DNA of 64,000 bases from an uncultured Archangium sp. (GCA_903905455.1 CAIVGN010000238.1:32649-96648), one strand, 5' to 3'. Counted from the first letter of the stretch, positions 52,028 to 63,079 are shown. Notes: generated by a model not told the origin, from the letters alone. Program-made: numbers and translations.

Positions 52028-52495
52028 TCAGAAGCTGCCGAAGTCGTAGACCACCGGGTCTTCCCCAATCTCCGGGTAGAAGACCTGGATGGGCGCGGGC
52101 ATGCCGTCGACGCCGTCCTTCTTCATCATGAAGTACTTGTAGAGCTTGCCCTTCTGCGCCGTGGGCCCGAAGCCGACGGCGGACGTGCCGGTCAACTGCA
52201 CCCGCGCGGCGGCCGTCTGGTACATCGCGACGTTGCCGTGGGCCTTCTTGAAGGCGAAGCGCATCGAGTCGGGGTTCAGCTTCACCGGGTTGTTCTTGTC
52301 GCGCTTGCTGACGTGCACCACCTTCTCCGCGATCAGCAGCCGGCCGGCGGCCTCCATGTCGGGGGTGGTCAGACAGATCTCCATGAAGCGTTGGATCTTC
52401 GCGAGTCCACGCTCGTCGGGGGGCGCGTCCTGGGCGATGGCCTGCGTCGCCACGATGCACGCCAGCAGCGACAACGAACGGATGACTCGGTTCAT
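52028..52495 (-). CDS. Exported hypothetical protein
   Basis: A 155-aa secreted protein with signal peptide MNRVIRSLSLLACIVATQAIAQ (cleavage after AIA). The mature part is mixed alpha/beta (RFMEICLTTPDMEAAGRLLIAEKVVHVSKRDKNN, YKYFMMKKDGVDGMPAPIQVFYPE). No family recognised. AGGA is 5 bases from the start. It is divergent from the sigma-54 activator; the shared 209-bp promoter region holds strong palindromes. Confidence 0.7.
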   Translation of the reverse strand: MNRVIRSLSLLACIVATQAIAQDAPPDERGLAKIQRFMEICLTTPDMEAAGRLLIAEKVVHVSKRDKNNPVKLNPDSMRFAFKKAHGNVAMYQTAAARVQLTGTSAVGFGPTAQKGKLYKYFMMKKDGVDGMPAPIQVFYPEIGEDPVVYDFGSF

Positions 52496-52613
52496 GCGGT
52501 TCCTTTCCAGGAGTGTGGGTGCCGTCGGCCTGCGACGGTGGCCCACCCCTGAGCAAGCCCGAGGCCGCCTCACCCCGCGGAGCTCTCCCAGCAACTGCGG
52601 GGTCTTGCTGCTC

Positions 52614-52652
52614 GGTGACAGGCGTCACCCCGACGCGATGACGTCATCGCGT
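52614..52652. promoter_or_regulatory. Adjacent perfect inverted repeats in the divergent promoter
   Basis: GGTGAC (52614-52619) and GTCACC (52624-52629) flank AGGC; directly after it, 52631-52652 is a perfect 22-bp palindrome (half-site GACGCGATGAC). Both lie 53-91 bp upstream of the sigma-54 activator start and between two divergent genes, so they are probable operators or activator-binding sites. Confidence 0.65.
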
Positions 52653-52704
52653 CAGCGGACTTCCGCGTCGGCGTCCCGCTGATCCGCGTATGCTGTGACC
52701 CCTC

Positions 52705-54308
<1,604 letters not shown>

Positions 54309-54312
<4 letters not shown>

Positions 54313-57300
54313 CCGTCGGTTGGCCCGCGGCGCTCGGCAGGCGCTTCACGCCGCTCGAGGTGCTGGGCAGCGGCGCCTTCGGCACCGTGTTCAAGGCGCG
54401 CGATGCCCAGGGCGGCGTGGTCGCGCTGAAGGTCCTGCGCGACGACCGGAAGGATGCGCTGCGGCAGTTCAAGCGCGAGTTCCGCGCGCTCGCCGACCTC
54501 GCCCACGAGCACCTCGTGGGGCTCTACGAGCTGAGCTGCGAGGGTGACCAGTGGTTCCTGGTGATGGAGTGGCTCGACGGCGTCGACCTCCCCTTCGTGC
54601 GCGACCCGGTCCAGGCGCGCCGGGCCCTGGCCCAGGTGGCCCGGGGTCTCGAGTTCCTCCACCGCGAGGGCCGGCTGCACCGCGACCTGAAGCCCTCCAA
54701 CGTGCGGCTCACGGCGTCCGGCCGGGCGGTGGTGCTCGACTTCGGCTTCGCGCTCGACGGCCCGGAGTCGGCCGACGAGGGCTTCGTGGGCACCGCGGCC
54801 TACCTCTCTCCCGAGCAGGCCGCGGGCGACAACGCCACGCCCCAGAGCGACCTCTACGCGCTGGGGGTGATGCTCTTCGAGCAGCTCACCGGGCGGCGGC
54901 CCTTCGAGGGCACGGTGCGCGAGGTGCTCGTGGCGAAGCGGCGGGGCGACGCGCCGAAGGTCGAAGGCGACACGGGCCTCGAGGCACTGTGCGCGGCGCT
55001 GCTCTCTCGCGACCCAGGCCTGCGCCCGGGCGCGGACGTGGTGGCGGCGACCCTCGACCCGTCGTCGCTCCCCCAGCGCGCGCGGCGCTTCGAGGTGCCG
55101 CTGGTGGGGCGCGAGGCGTCGCTCGCGGCGATGCGCGCGGCCTTCGAGGATTCGCAGCGGGGCCCGGTGGCGGTGTGGGTGAGGGGCGCGGCGGGCCTGG
55201 GCAAGTCGGCGCTGCTGCGCGCGGCGCTGGCCCAGGTCGAGGCGGCCGACGCGGTGGTGTTCCAGGCGCGCTGCTTCGAGCACGAGACGGTGCCGTGCAA
55301 GGCCATCGACGCGCTGGTCGACGGGCTCGCGCGGTGGGTGTCGAGCCAACGCGAGGACCTGCCTGCGCCGCTGGTCGCGCAGGGGGCGTTGCTGGCGCGG
55401 CTGTTCCCGGTGCTGGCCCAGGTGCCGGCCTTCGACGGGGTGCAGGTGGTGGAGGTGGCCGCGGAGCAGCGGCTGCGCGCGGCGGCGGTGGCGCTGCGCG
55501 AGGTGCTGGCCTTCGTCGCGGGCACCGCGCGGCTGGTGGTGGTGGTGGATGATCTGCACTGGGCCGACGCGGACTCGCTGCCGTTCCTCCTCGAGTTGTT
55601 GAGCAGCGCCGCGCCGTTCCTCTTCGTGGGCGCCTACCGGGACGAGGTGGCCTCGCCGGTGCTCGAGGCCCTGCGGCACCTGCGCCTGCCCAGCGGCGGG
55701 GCGGTGCCGGTCGACGTGGCGTTGCAGCCCCTGGGCGAGGCCGACGCCCAGCGGCTGGCGCAGGCGTTGTCCACCGGGGCCGAGGGGCTCGAGGGGGTGG
55801 TGCGCGAGGCCCAGGGGAACCCGCTGCTGCTGCAGCAGTTCGCCGAGTTCGCCGGCGAGGCGCGCGCGACCGGCCAGGAGCTCGACCTGTCCGCGGCGGT
55901 GCAGCACCGCGTGGCGCGGTTGTCGGAAGAGGCGCGGCGCCTGCTGGGGGTGATCTGCCTGTTCGGGGCGCCGCTGCCGCCGGGGCTGTGGGACCTTCCC
56001 TCTCCCAGCGCCAGCGGGGAGAGAGGCAGGGGTGAGGGGCCGAACGGGGCACCCGCGCCCTCGAGTGAAGGCGAGGGCACGCCCACCGATCCCCGCGCGG
56101 CCCTCGCGCAGCTCCGCGCTTCGCGGCTGATCAAATCGGGCCCGCACGCGACGCTCGAGCCGTACCACGATCAGATCCGCCACGTGGTCGACGCAGGCCT
56201 CTCTGCCTCCGAGCGCACCACGCACCACGCGCGCATCGCCGACGCCCTGCTGCGCGCCCCGGTGCCCGACCCGGATCAGCTCGCGCATCACCTCGCGGGC
56301 GCCGACCGCCTCGAGCCCGCGGCCGCGTGGGCGCTGCAGTCCGCGGAGCGCGCGCTGCGTTCCCTCGCCTTCCACCACGCCGCGCAGCAATACGAGAAGT
56401 CGCTGCGCTGGGCGCCGCACCAGGCCGGCGCGCGACGACTGCGCGTCGCCCAGGCCGAGGCGCTGGCCCTCGCCGGCCGGGGAGCCGAGGCGGCCGAGCG
56501 CTACCTCGGCGCGTGCGACGGGGCCGACGCCGCCGAGCGCCTCGACCTCGAGCGCCGGGCCGGGGCCCAGCTCCTGCGCAACGGGCACATCGAGCGGGGC
56601 CTCGGGTTGACCCGCACCAGCCTCTCGGCCCTCGGGCTGCGCCTGCCGCAGACGCTGCGCGGGGTGGTGGCGTCGCTGGCGTGGTCGCGTGGGCGGCTGC
56701 GCTTTCGCCGGGCAGGGGTGGGCTTCGTCGAGCGCACCGAGGCCGAGGTGGGCCGCCCGGAGCTCGAGCGCATCGATGCGTTGGTGGCCACCTCCATCGG
56801 GCTGGCCGCGGTCGACTCGTTGCGCGCGCAGGACCTGATGTCCCAGGCGTTGCTCCGGGCGCTCGACGCCGGCGAGCCTGGGCGCGTCGCCGTGTGCCTG
56901 GGCTTCGAGACCGCCTTCCTCGGCAACGGGGGCGGGGCCACCGAGCCGAGGACCCGCGCCCTCATCGCGGCCGCCGAGGTGCTCACCCAGCGGCTGGGCT
57001 CACCCTATGCCCGGGGCTGCGCGCTGGGCGGCGCGGGCATCGCGTTCTTCCACCTCGGGCACCTCGACGAGGCGCGCCGCCACTGCGAGGCCGCCGCCGA
57101 GCTCTTCGAGCACCGCTGTCCCGGCGCGGTGAAGGAGTTCTTCACCAACCAGCTGTTCACCTTCGCCTCCCTCGCGCAGGGCGGGGAGCTGGCTGAGCTG
57201 GGCCGCCGCGTGCCTGGCGCGCTGCGACAGGCCATCGAGCGGGGCGATCGCTACGCGGAGGCGCACCTGCGCACGGGGGTGATCAACCTTGCGTGGCTCG

Positions 57301-57878
57301 CGGTGGACGACGTCGCGGCCGCGCGGGCCGAGGCCGACGCGGCGTTGCCCGGGCTCGAGACGCGGGGCTACTCGGTGCAGCACTTCTTCGACCTCCTGTG
57401 CCGCTTCCACCTCGCGCAGTACGAGGGCGACGCCGAGGGCGTGCAGCGGGTGCTCGAGGCGGGGCTTCCGCCGCTCGAGCACTCGATGATGGTGCGCGTG
57501 GAGTGGATCGCCGTGGCCCGCGCGTGGATGCAGGGGCGCGCGGCGGTGTGGCGTGGAGATCGCCGCGCCGCGCTGCGGGCCGCCGCGGTGCTCGCGCAGC
57601 GGGGCCGTCCGTGGGTGGCGCCCATGGCCATCACCCTGCGGGCCGACGTGGCGCGCCTCGATGGGGACGAACTCCAGGCGCTCGCCCTGTTTCGCGCGGC
57701 GGCGACGGGGTTCGAGGGCGCCGAGCTCAAGCTCCACGCGGTGAGCGCTCGGCTGGCGGTGGCCGAGTTGGTGGGCGGTGACGAGGGGCGCGCGTTGATG
57801 GCCTCGGCGAAGGAGGCGGCGGCGCGGCTCGGGGTGCGGGCGCCGGAGAAGATGGCGCGGCTGCACGCGGGGCGGTGA
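54309..57878 (+). CDS. Ser/Thr kinase-STAND ATPase-TPR fusion protein
   Basis: A 1189-aa cytoplasmic signalling protein. Kinase domain 1-260 (LGSGAFGTVFKA, VALKVL, HRDLKPSN with H124, DFGFA with D144, YLSPEQA). Then a STAND/AAA ATPase of the MalT/LuxR type: PLVGREASLAAM, Walker A GAAGLGKSA (293-301), Walker B LVVVVDDLHWADADSL. The C-terminal half is helical repeats (TPR-like) that would bind a ligand or partner. Such kinase-STAND fusions are frequent in myxobacteria. At about residues 563-592 there is an in-frame low-complexity insert (see repeat feature). Coupled to the sigma-54 activator, its likely substrate. Confidence 0.9.
55998..56039. repeat. REP-like palindromic insert inside a coding sequence
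   Basis: CCCTCTCCC (55998-56006), AGCGCCAGC, then GGGGAGAGAGG (56016-56026) and CAGGGGTGAGG form the CCCTCTCCC..GGGAGAG..GGGGTGAGGG pattern of a widespread REP-type repeat. It is read in frame as PSPSASGERGRGEG in the STAND region, without disrupting the gene. Confidence 0.6.
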
Positions 57879-57881
57879 AGG

Positions 57882-58150
57882 CCAAAGCCCTGGGGAGCGA
57901 GGGGTGGGTGGGGGCCCTGCGCCGTGCCCGGGTTGATCAGCCCCTCGGCCCGAGCGTGCCGGTGACTGGTCCGTGCAGGCTTCGTCCTGGGCCACGCACT
58001 CTGACGGACTCGGTGGTGGTGGGAACCCCCACGGAGTCCGTCGGTGTTGCTGAATCGAGACGCCGCACCTTCGAGAGGCCCCGACGCGACGAGCACGGCC
58101 GACGACCCATGAACGACCGCCACCCTTCCTGCTGCCGTTCACCGCCGCGA
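57882..58150. repeat. Dispersed intergenic element G with 44-bp palindrome
   Basis: Copy G, aligned with the reverse complement of A over its length (AAAGCCCTGGGGAGCG, GGCCCTGCGCCGTGCCC, GGTTGATCAGCCCCTCGG, GTCCGTGCAGGCTTCG). Palindrome 58001-58044 has one arm decayed at its end (CCGTCGG). The element begins 4 bp after the kinase-STAND stop codon, and its far end contains the stop codon of the convergent MYXO-CTERM gene. Confidence 0.85.
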
Positions 58151-59596
58151 GGTCGCTGAGCGCCGCGCCCATCGGCCCAGCGGGATCGCCAGCACCCACC
58201 ATGCCCACGACACGTCGCCCGCCGCGCAGCCGCAACCCACTTGCAGCGCGAGGGGCTTCGGGCGCTCGATGGACTCGCCCGCATCGACCGGTCCCCCAGC
58301 GTCGGGAGCTCCGGCATCCGCGCTCACCCCGGCATCGCTCGCGAGCCCGGCGTCTCCAGGGCGCCCCGCGTCGCCGTCCGACCCCGCATCCAGCGCGCCC
58401 GCGTCGAAGGGGCCCAGGGTGATCAGCACCGGGTTCCACACGGTCACCTCGTCCGTCCCGCCCACCGCGCTGAGGGTCATCGAGAAGAACGGCCCCGGCG
58501 GGTCGACGAGCGCGAAGCCGACGTTCGACAGCCGCTCGCCCGCGGGCACGAAGTTCACCGTCTCGAAGCGCGGCACGCGCTCGACCTCGAAGCGCATCCG
58601 GCTCACCACCCCGGTCGTCTCGCTGGAGCCGCCGAAGAGCACCAGCACCGGCTGGCCCGGCGTCCCCCCCAGCGACACCGAGGCCGCGACGGTCGACGTG
58701 CCCGGGCTCGCCACGGAGAACATCCCGCCCGAGGCGGAGGAGCCGGAGACGGACGGGAGATCGAACGTCACCACCCGCGCCGACGCGTACTCCGCGGGCT
58801 CCATGGAGGTCGACTGGTAGCTCCCGTCGAGGTTGTGCCCCACCACCACGCTGGTGACGTGCGGCGAGGGCGCGGCGATGAGGTCGAGGCTCACCATCGG
58901 CGCCCAGGCGTCGGACAGGTGCAGGAAGTTGCGCGGGTCCGCCGCGGGTCTTGCCATCGGGGCCTGGCCCAGCAGCGTGTCGTTGCTCTCGGCGAAGACG
59001 TTGAGCGCGGTGGGCGGCTTGCGCACCTCGACGCCCGCGAGGTGCAGCGTCTGCCGCGCGCTCGAAGGCAAGGCCACGTCGAGCACGCTCACCCGCCCGC
59101 CAGCGACGGTGAAGGCCGCGGGCTCGGCGCGCCCGGCCGCGGCGCCGGCGCTCGGGGGCAGCGCGAGCAGCGCGACGTCGAGCGCCTCCGAGGTGGAGCT
59201 CACCCCCAGCGTGTGCCGCAGCCGTCCCTGGAGCTGCGTGGCCACGGGCCGGTCGAGGAAGTCGAAGAAGCACCACGAGCGACGCGTGCCCAGGGCCGTG
59301 GCCTCGGCTCCCGCGCGCGCATAGATGAACCCGGTCGTGGGGTCGAAGAGCTCGAGCTCGACCACGCCGGTGGTGGCCGTCGAGGTGAGCACGCCCTGCA
59401 TCAACAGCAGCCCGTGGGTGCCCGCGGGGAAGGTGAGGGGCGCGCTGGGGAAGTCGACGAAGGCGGCCGCGCCGGTGGTGGCGTCGGGGAGCCGGGTGAG
59501 GGTGAGCGACTCGGCGTGGGCCCCGAGGGCGGCGCACAGCACCAGGGGCAGCGCGCTCCACGGCTTCGGCGCGGTCGTCGTCGGCCCGGGGCTCAC
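58139..59596 (-). CDS. Exported protein with MYXO-CTERM-like sorting signal
   Basis: A 485-aa surface protein. N-terminal signal peptide (PWSALPLVLCAALGAHA). The beta-rich body (DLPSVSGSSASGGMFSVASPGTST) leads to an Asp/Ala/Gly-rich spacer with repeated DAG units (about 405-445). The end reads LQVGCGCAAGDVSWAWWVLAIPLGRWARRSATSRR in two parts: a Cys-containing GCGC motif, a hydrophobic segment and a basic tail, the MYXO-CTERM architecture recognised by myxosortase. The last codons and stop lie inside repeat element G. Start is a GTG at 59596. Function unknown. Confidence 0.72.
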   Translation of the reverse strand: MSPGPTTTAPKPWSALPLVLCAALGAHAESLTLTRLPDATTGAAAFVDFPSAPLTFPAGTHGLLLMQGVLTSTATTGVVELELFDPTTGFIYARAGAEATALGTRRSWCFFDFLDRPVATQLQGRLRHTLGVSSTSEALDVALLALPPSAGAAAGRAEPAAFTVAGGRVSVLDVALPSSARQTLHLAGVEVRKPPTALNVFAESNDTLLGQAPMARPAADPRNFLHLSDAWAPMVSLDLIAAPSPHVTSVVVGHNLDGSYQSTSMEPAEYASARVVTFDLPSVSGSSASGGMFSVASPGTSTVAASVSLGGTPGQPVLVLFGGSSETTGVVSRMRFEVERVPRFETVNFVPAGERLSNVGFALVDPPGPFFSMTLSAVGGTDEVTVWNPVLITLGPFDAGALDAGSDGDAGRPGDAGLASDAGVSADAGAPDAGGPVDAGESIERPKPLALQVGCGCAAGDVSWAWWVLAIPLGRWARRSATSRR

Positions 59597-59662
59597 CCGC
59601 GCGAGGCTAGCCTGATGGTGCGGGTCAAGGGCGAACGGTCACGCCCGAGGGCGGGCCGCTGA

Positions 59663-60160
59663 TCAACCCGCGCTCACCACCCGCCGCAGCGCGCTGCGCG
59701 CCACGGTCAGCCCCTTGCCCTTGCCCATCACCCGCGCGTTGAGGGCCGACACCCGATCCGCCATCTGCATCGCCACGTTGCGCACCACGGTCAGGGCCGC
59801 GAGATCACGCGCGGCGAGCTTCTTGCGGAACTGCGGCCCCGAGATGCGCACCGCCGTCACCGGGCAGATGGCCATCACCGTCGCCGAGCGCGTGGCCACC
59901 GTGCGGAACAGGGACATCTCCCCGAGCACCGCACCGGGCCCCACCTCCGCAAGTACGGCACCTTCCTGGGAAATCTCGACGTCCCCGCCCAGCAGCACGA
60001 AGAGCGCGTCGGCCGGTGAGCCCTCGCGGAACAGCAGCGTGCCCGGGGCAAAATTCCGGACCTCGGCGATGAGGAAGAGGGACTCGACCTCCTCGGGTGT
60101 GAGGCCCGCGCACACCGAGGTGCTGGCAAGACTGCTCAGCAGTGAGCCCGGGGTGGCCAT
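59663..60160 (-). CDS. Cyclic nucleotide-binding domain protein
   Basis: A 165-aa cytoplasmic single CNMP-binding domain: GTLLFREGSPADALFVLLGGDVEI, LAEVGPGAVLGEMSLFRTVATRSATV with the phosphate-binding cassette GE(M)SL..ATRSATV. The key Arg in R.A/S is present. There is no DNA-binding helix-turn-helix, so it is not a Crp-type regulator; a C-terminal helix and basic tail may contact a partner. ATG at 60160 begins the family's usual N-terminus; the upstream TTG is weaker. Confidence 0.85.
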   Translation of the reverse strand: MATPGSLLSSLASTSVCAGLTPEEVESLFLIAEVRNFAPGTLLFREGSPADALFVLLGGDVEISQEGAVLAEVGPGAVLGEMSLFRTVATRSATVMAICPVTAVRISGPQFRKKLAARDLAALTVVRNVAMQMADRVSALNARVMGKGKGLTVARSALRRVVSAG

Positions 60161-60194
60161 GGACAAGGCTAACGCCCCCGCGCCGCAGCGCGCG

Positions 60195-60842
60195 TCACTT
60201 CACGAACTCGCACGACTTCTCGTGGCCCAGGTCGCAGCCCTTCTTGAAGAACTTCTTCGCGGTGATCTTGTTCTTGGGAATGCCCTCGCCGTTGGAGTGC
60301 ATCACCGCGAGGTCGTAGCAGCTGGCGGCGTTCTCGGCGGTGCAGCCCTTCTCGAACATGCCCCGGGCCTTGAGCTCGTCCTTCTCTCGGCCGTCGCCCT
60401 GGAGGTAGCGCAGCGCGAGGTCCCGGCAGCCGCTCAGGTCGCCGCCGTCGCAGGCCTTCTGGAAGAGCTCGGCGGCCTTGCTGGAGTCCTTGGCGAAGCC
60501 CTCGCCCTTCAAGTGCATCACGCCCTCGTTGGTGCAGCCGCGCAGGAAGTTGCCCGCGCAGGCCTTGGCGTAGAACTGGGCCGCCTTCGTCTTGTCCACC
60601 TCGAGGCCGAGGCCGTCGTCGTAGATCCACCCCAGGTCATCACAGGCCTCGGCGCTGCCGTGCTGGCACCCGCGCTCGAGCAGCGGCCGGGCCACCGCGT
60701 ACTCCTGGGCGTCGATGCGAGCGCGGCCGGCGCGGGCACAGGCGCCGGCGTTGCCCTTCTTGCACGAGGCCTCGTCTGGAGCGGCGGCGAGCGCGACGAG
60801 GGACCAGCACAACGGGAGCAGGGTCAGTGCGCGGTTGGCCAT
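60195..60842 (-). CDS. Exported Sel1-repeat protein
   Basis: A 215-aa secreted protein with a signal peptide (ANRALTLLPLCWSLVALAAA). It has about five Sel1-like/TPR-type repeats with paired Cys residues (LLERGCQHGSAEACDDLGWIYDDG, FYAKACAGNFLRGCTNEGVMHLKGEG, LFQKACDGGDLSGCRDLALRYLQGDG), resembling Hcp-type Cys-rich solenoids. It probably mediates protein-protein contacts in the periplasm or outside. ATG at 60842 gives a good signal peptide. Confidence 0.85.
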   Translation of the reverse strand: MANRALTLLPLCWSLVALAAAPDEASCKKGNAGACARAGRARIDAQEYAVARPLLERGCQHGSAEACDDLGWIYDDGLGLEVDKTKAAQFYAKACAGNFLRGCTNEGVMHLKGEGFAKDSSKAAELFQKACDGGDLSGCRDLALRYLQGDGREKDELKARGMFEKGCTAENAASCYDLAVMHSNGEGIPKNKITAKKFFKKGCDLGHEKSCEFVK

Positions 60843-60892
60843 GAGGTGGAAACCATACACACGGCGGCGCGGGTCCTGCACGGCAACCGTGC

Positions 60893-60976
60893 ATGCGCTG
60901 GGTGATCAGCCTCTTCGTGGCCGTGGGGACGCTCGTGGGCGCGGCCGAGCTCCGCGACGCCACTCATTCCCAGTAG
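60893..60976 (+). pseudogene. Possible remnant: signal-peptide-only ORF
   Basis: A 27-codon frame, MRWVISLFVAVGTLVGAAEL plus seven residues, looks like a complete signal peptide with a cleavage site (VGAA) but stops after 7 mature residues and overlaps the Nudix gene end. It may be the start of a deleted exported protein. Confidence 0.3.
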
Positions 60977-61428
60977 GGCGTGCCGGCGAGCGCCCGCTCC
61001 AGCATGTCGGTCATGCCGTGCGACAACGTCCTGGGCAGCTCGGCCTCCTCGAAGGCGCGCACCTCGAGGATCTCCAGCGGGTTCATCGGGGGCCGCACCG
61101 CCGCCGAGACCTTCGCCGTCACCACCAGGGTCACCGCGTGAAAGCGCGGGTCGCGCGCGGGGTTCGAGTACACGCCGATGACCGGCCCGGCCTCCAGCAG
61201 CTCCACCCCGGCCTCCTCGAGCAGCTCCCGGGGCAACGTCGCGCGCAGCGTCTCGCCCCACTCGAGGGTGCCGCCGGGCAGGCCCCACTCGCCGCTGTCC
61301 CCGCGACGGATGAGCACGACGCGCCCCGCGGGGTCCCTTGCCAGCGCCACGAGGCCCACCACCGGGCGACGCAGCAGGTGCCGCGCGACCTCTTTGACCA
61401 GCCCCCAGGCCGCCTTTGGAATGCGCAT
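60964..61428 (-). CDS. Nudix hydrolase
   Basis: A 154-aa cytoplasmic hydrolase with the Nudix box GGTLEWGETLRATLPRELLEEAG (residues about 52-74; G..5.E..7.REL.EEAG) and a typical beta strand LVALARDPAGRVVLIRR before it. It would hydrolyse a nucleoside diphosphate linked to another moiety; the substrate cannot be read from sequence. Clear start MRIPKAAWGL. Confidence 0.9.
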   Translation of the reverse strand: MRIPKAAWGLVKEVARHLLRRPVVGLVALARDPAGRVVLIRRGDSGEWGLPGGTLEWGETLRATLPRELLEEAGVELLEAGPVIGVYSNPARDPRFHAVTLVVTAKVSAAVRPPMNPLEILEVRAFEEAELPRTLSHGMTDMLERALAGTPYWE

Positions 61429-61452
61429 GGGCCCGCTCTTAGCGCGTTCGAT

Positions 61453-63036
61453 TCACTGCAGCCGTCGGCAATCGGCCGAGCAGCGGTCGCCGTCGACGGT
61501 GTTGCCGTCGTCACACACCTCGCCCGCGTCGAAGCGCCCGTCGCCGCAGCGGGGCACGGTGCAGTCGGTGCGGCACGAGGTGGCGGTGTCGAGCGCCTCG
61601 ATGGTGATGGGCTGGCTCATGTCGAGGGCGATGCGCTGGCCATCGTCGCGCACCCAGCCCCAGGTGGTGATGCCGGCCATGAAGCGCGGAGTGACGGTGA
61701 TGCGCCAGTTCCCGGGGAAGGGGAGCGGCCCCAGCGCGCCGCCGTCGCTGTTGCGGTCGAAGCTCCAGCGCCCGAAGGCGGTGCCGTTGGGCCCGAGGAA
61801 GAACTCGCCGGGGGCGTCGTCGGCGATCTCCACGCCCACGCCCGGGGGCAGGCCGGCGAGGTCGAACTCCACGGTCGAGGCGGGCTGCGAGGGCGAGCCC
61901 GCCCCGAGGAAGTCGATGCCGTGGGTGGTGACCAGCGAGAGGCGTCCGGTGAGCGCGTCGGCGTAGAGGTAGATGCGGCTCTCGCTGACCTGCTCGAGGC
62001 CGGTGTGCGAGCTGGCGCTGCGGTAGTCGTAGAAGGCCTGCACCGTGCCGCTGCGCACCAGCGCGTCGGTGCCGATGTTGGTGCCCGAGGGCTGGGTGAT
62101 GCGGAAGGCCGGGGTGTCGCCGTTGCGTGGCCCCAGGTCGCAGGCCTCCGCGCCCGCCTTCACCCCGTCGCCGCAGACGGGCAGGGTGCAGTGGTTGGTG
62201 CACCCGTCGAGGTCGTCCCCGTTGCCGTCGTCGCAGGCCTCGACCCCGCGCTGCACCGCGCCGTCGCCGCAGCGCGCCGGGAGGCACGTGGCGAGGCAGG
62301 CGTCACCGTCGTCGGCGTTGCCGTCGTCGCAGGCCTCGACGCCGCGCTGCACGAAGCCGTCGCCGCAGCGGGCCTGGGCGCAGCTCGCCAGGCAGGCGTC
62401 GCCCTCGTCGGCGTTGGCGTCGTCACAGGCCTCGAACCCTCGGTGCACCAGCCCGTCGCCGCAGCGCGCGGGCGTGCAGTCGTGCAGGCAGGCGTCACCC
62501 TCGTCGGGGTTGGCGTCGTCGCAGCCTTCCACGCCTTCCTGGGTGAAGCCGTCTCCACACCGCGCCAGCCGGCAGCCCGCCACGCAGGCGTCGTCGTCGC
62601 GGGTGTTGCCGTCGTCGCAGGCCTCGACGCCGCGCTGGAGCAGCCCGTCCCCACAGAGGGCCGGCAGGCAGCGGTTGGAGCAGGCGTCGCCGTCGTCGCG
62701 GTTGCCGTCGTCGCAGACCTCGACGCCTTCGCGCACGCCATCGCCGCAGGTGGGCACGGTGCAGTCGGCGGTGCAGGAAGCGCCGGCGTCCACGGGCTCC
62801 GTGCCGGGGTCGCACAGCTCGCGGCCGCGCCACACCACGCCGTCACCGCAGCGCGCGAGGTCGCACGAGTCGAGGCACGCGTCGAAGTTGGCGACGTTGC
62901 CGTCGTCGCAGGACTCGCCCACGTTGAGCACGCCGTCGCCGCAGGTCTCGACGCGCACCACGCCCGGCGGCACCAGCTCGGTGCGACCGCAGGCAGCGGC
63001 GACGCAGAAAAAGAGGACCACGAGCGCGCGGGGCAT
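61453..63036 (-). CDS. Lipoprotein with Myxococcus-type CGDG Cys-rich repeats (DUF4215)
   Basis: A 527-aa lipoprotein (MPRALVVLFFCVAAAC, lipobox AAAC). It has nine CGDG...G.E.CDDGN...GD.C...C repeats (DUF4215/TIGR02232), eight of them in tandem from about residue 30 to 300. A beta-rich domain follows (about 310-480), and a last repeat (CGDGRFDAGEVCDDGNTVDGD..) closes the protein. These repeats are typical of myxobacterial surface proteins, with conserved Cys and acidic residues suggesting Ca binding and disulphides. The strong tandem similarity implies recent expansion. ATG at 63036 sets the signal peptide. Confidence 0.85.
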   Translation of the reverse strand: MPRALVVLFFCVAAACGRTELVPPGVVRVETCGDGVLNVGESCDDGNVANFDACLDSCDLARCGDGVVWRGRELCDPGTEPVDAGASCTADCTVPTCGDGVREGVEVCDDGNRDDGDACSNRCLPALCGDGLLQRGVEACDDGNTRDDDACVAGCRLARCGDGFTQEGVEGCDDANPDEGDACLHDCTPARCGDGLVHRGFEACDDANADEGDACLASCAQARCGDGFVQRGVEACDDGNADDGDACLATCLPARCGDGAVQRGVEACDDGNGDDLDGCTNHCTLPVCGDGVKAGAEACDLGPRNGDTPAFRITQPSGTNIGTDALVRSGTVQAFYDYRSASSHTGLEQVSESRIYLYADALTGRLSLVTTHGIDFLGAGSPSQPASTVEFDLAGLPPGVGVEIADDAPGEFFLGPNGTAFGRWSFDRNSDGGALGPLPFPGNWRITVTPRFMAGITTWGWVRDDGQRIALDMSQPITIEALDTATSCRTDCTVPRCGDGRFDAGEVCDDGNTVDGDRCSADCRRLQ

Positions 63037-63079
63037 GCGGATCCGCACCGTAGCCCATGGAGAGGTAGCATCACGCCCG

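Noticed and set aside
62160..63000. Regularly spaced similar DNA blocks that resemble a CRISPR or tandem array
   Set aside because: They are in-frame repeats of the CGDG..CDDGN Cys-rich module inside a clear lipoprotein gene; spacing varies and there are no spacers.
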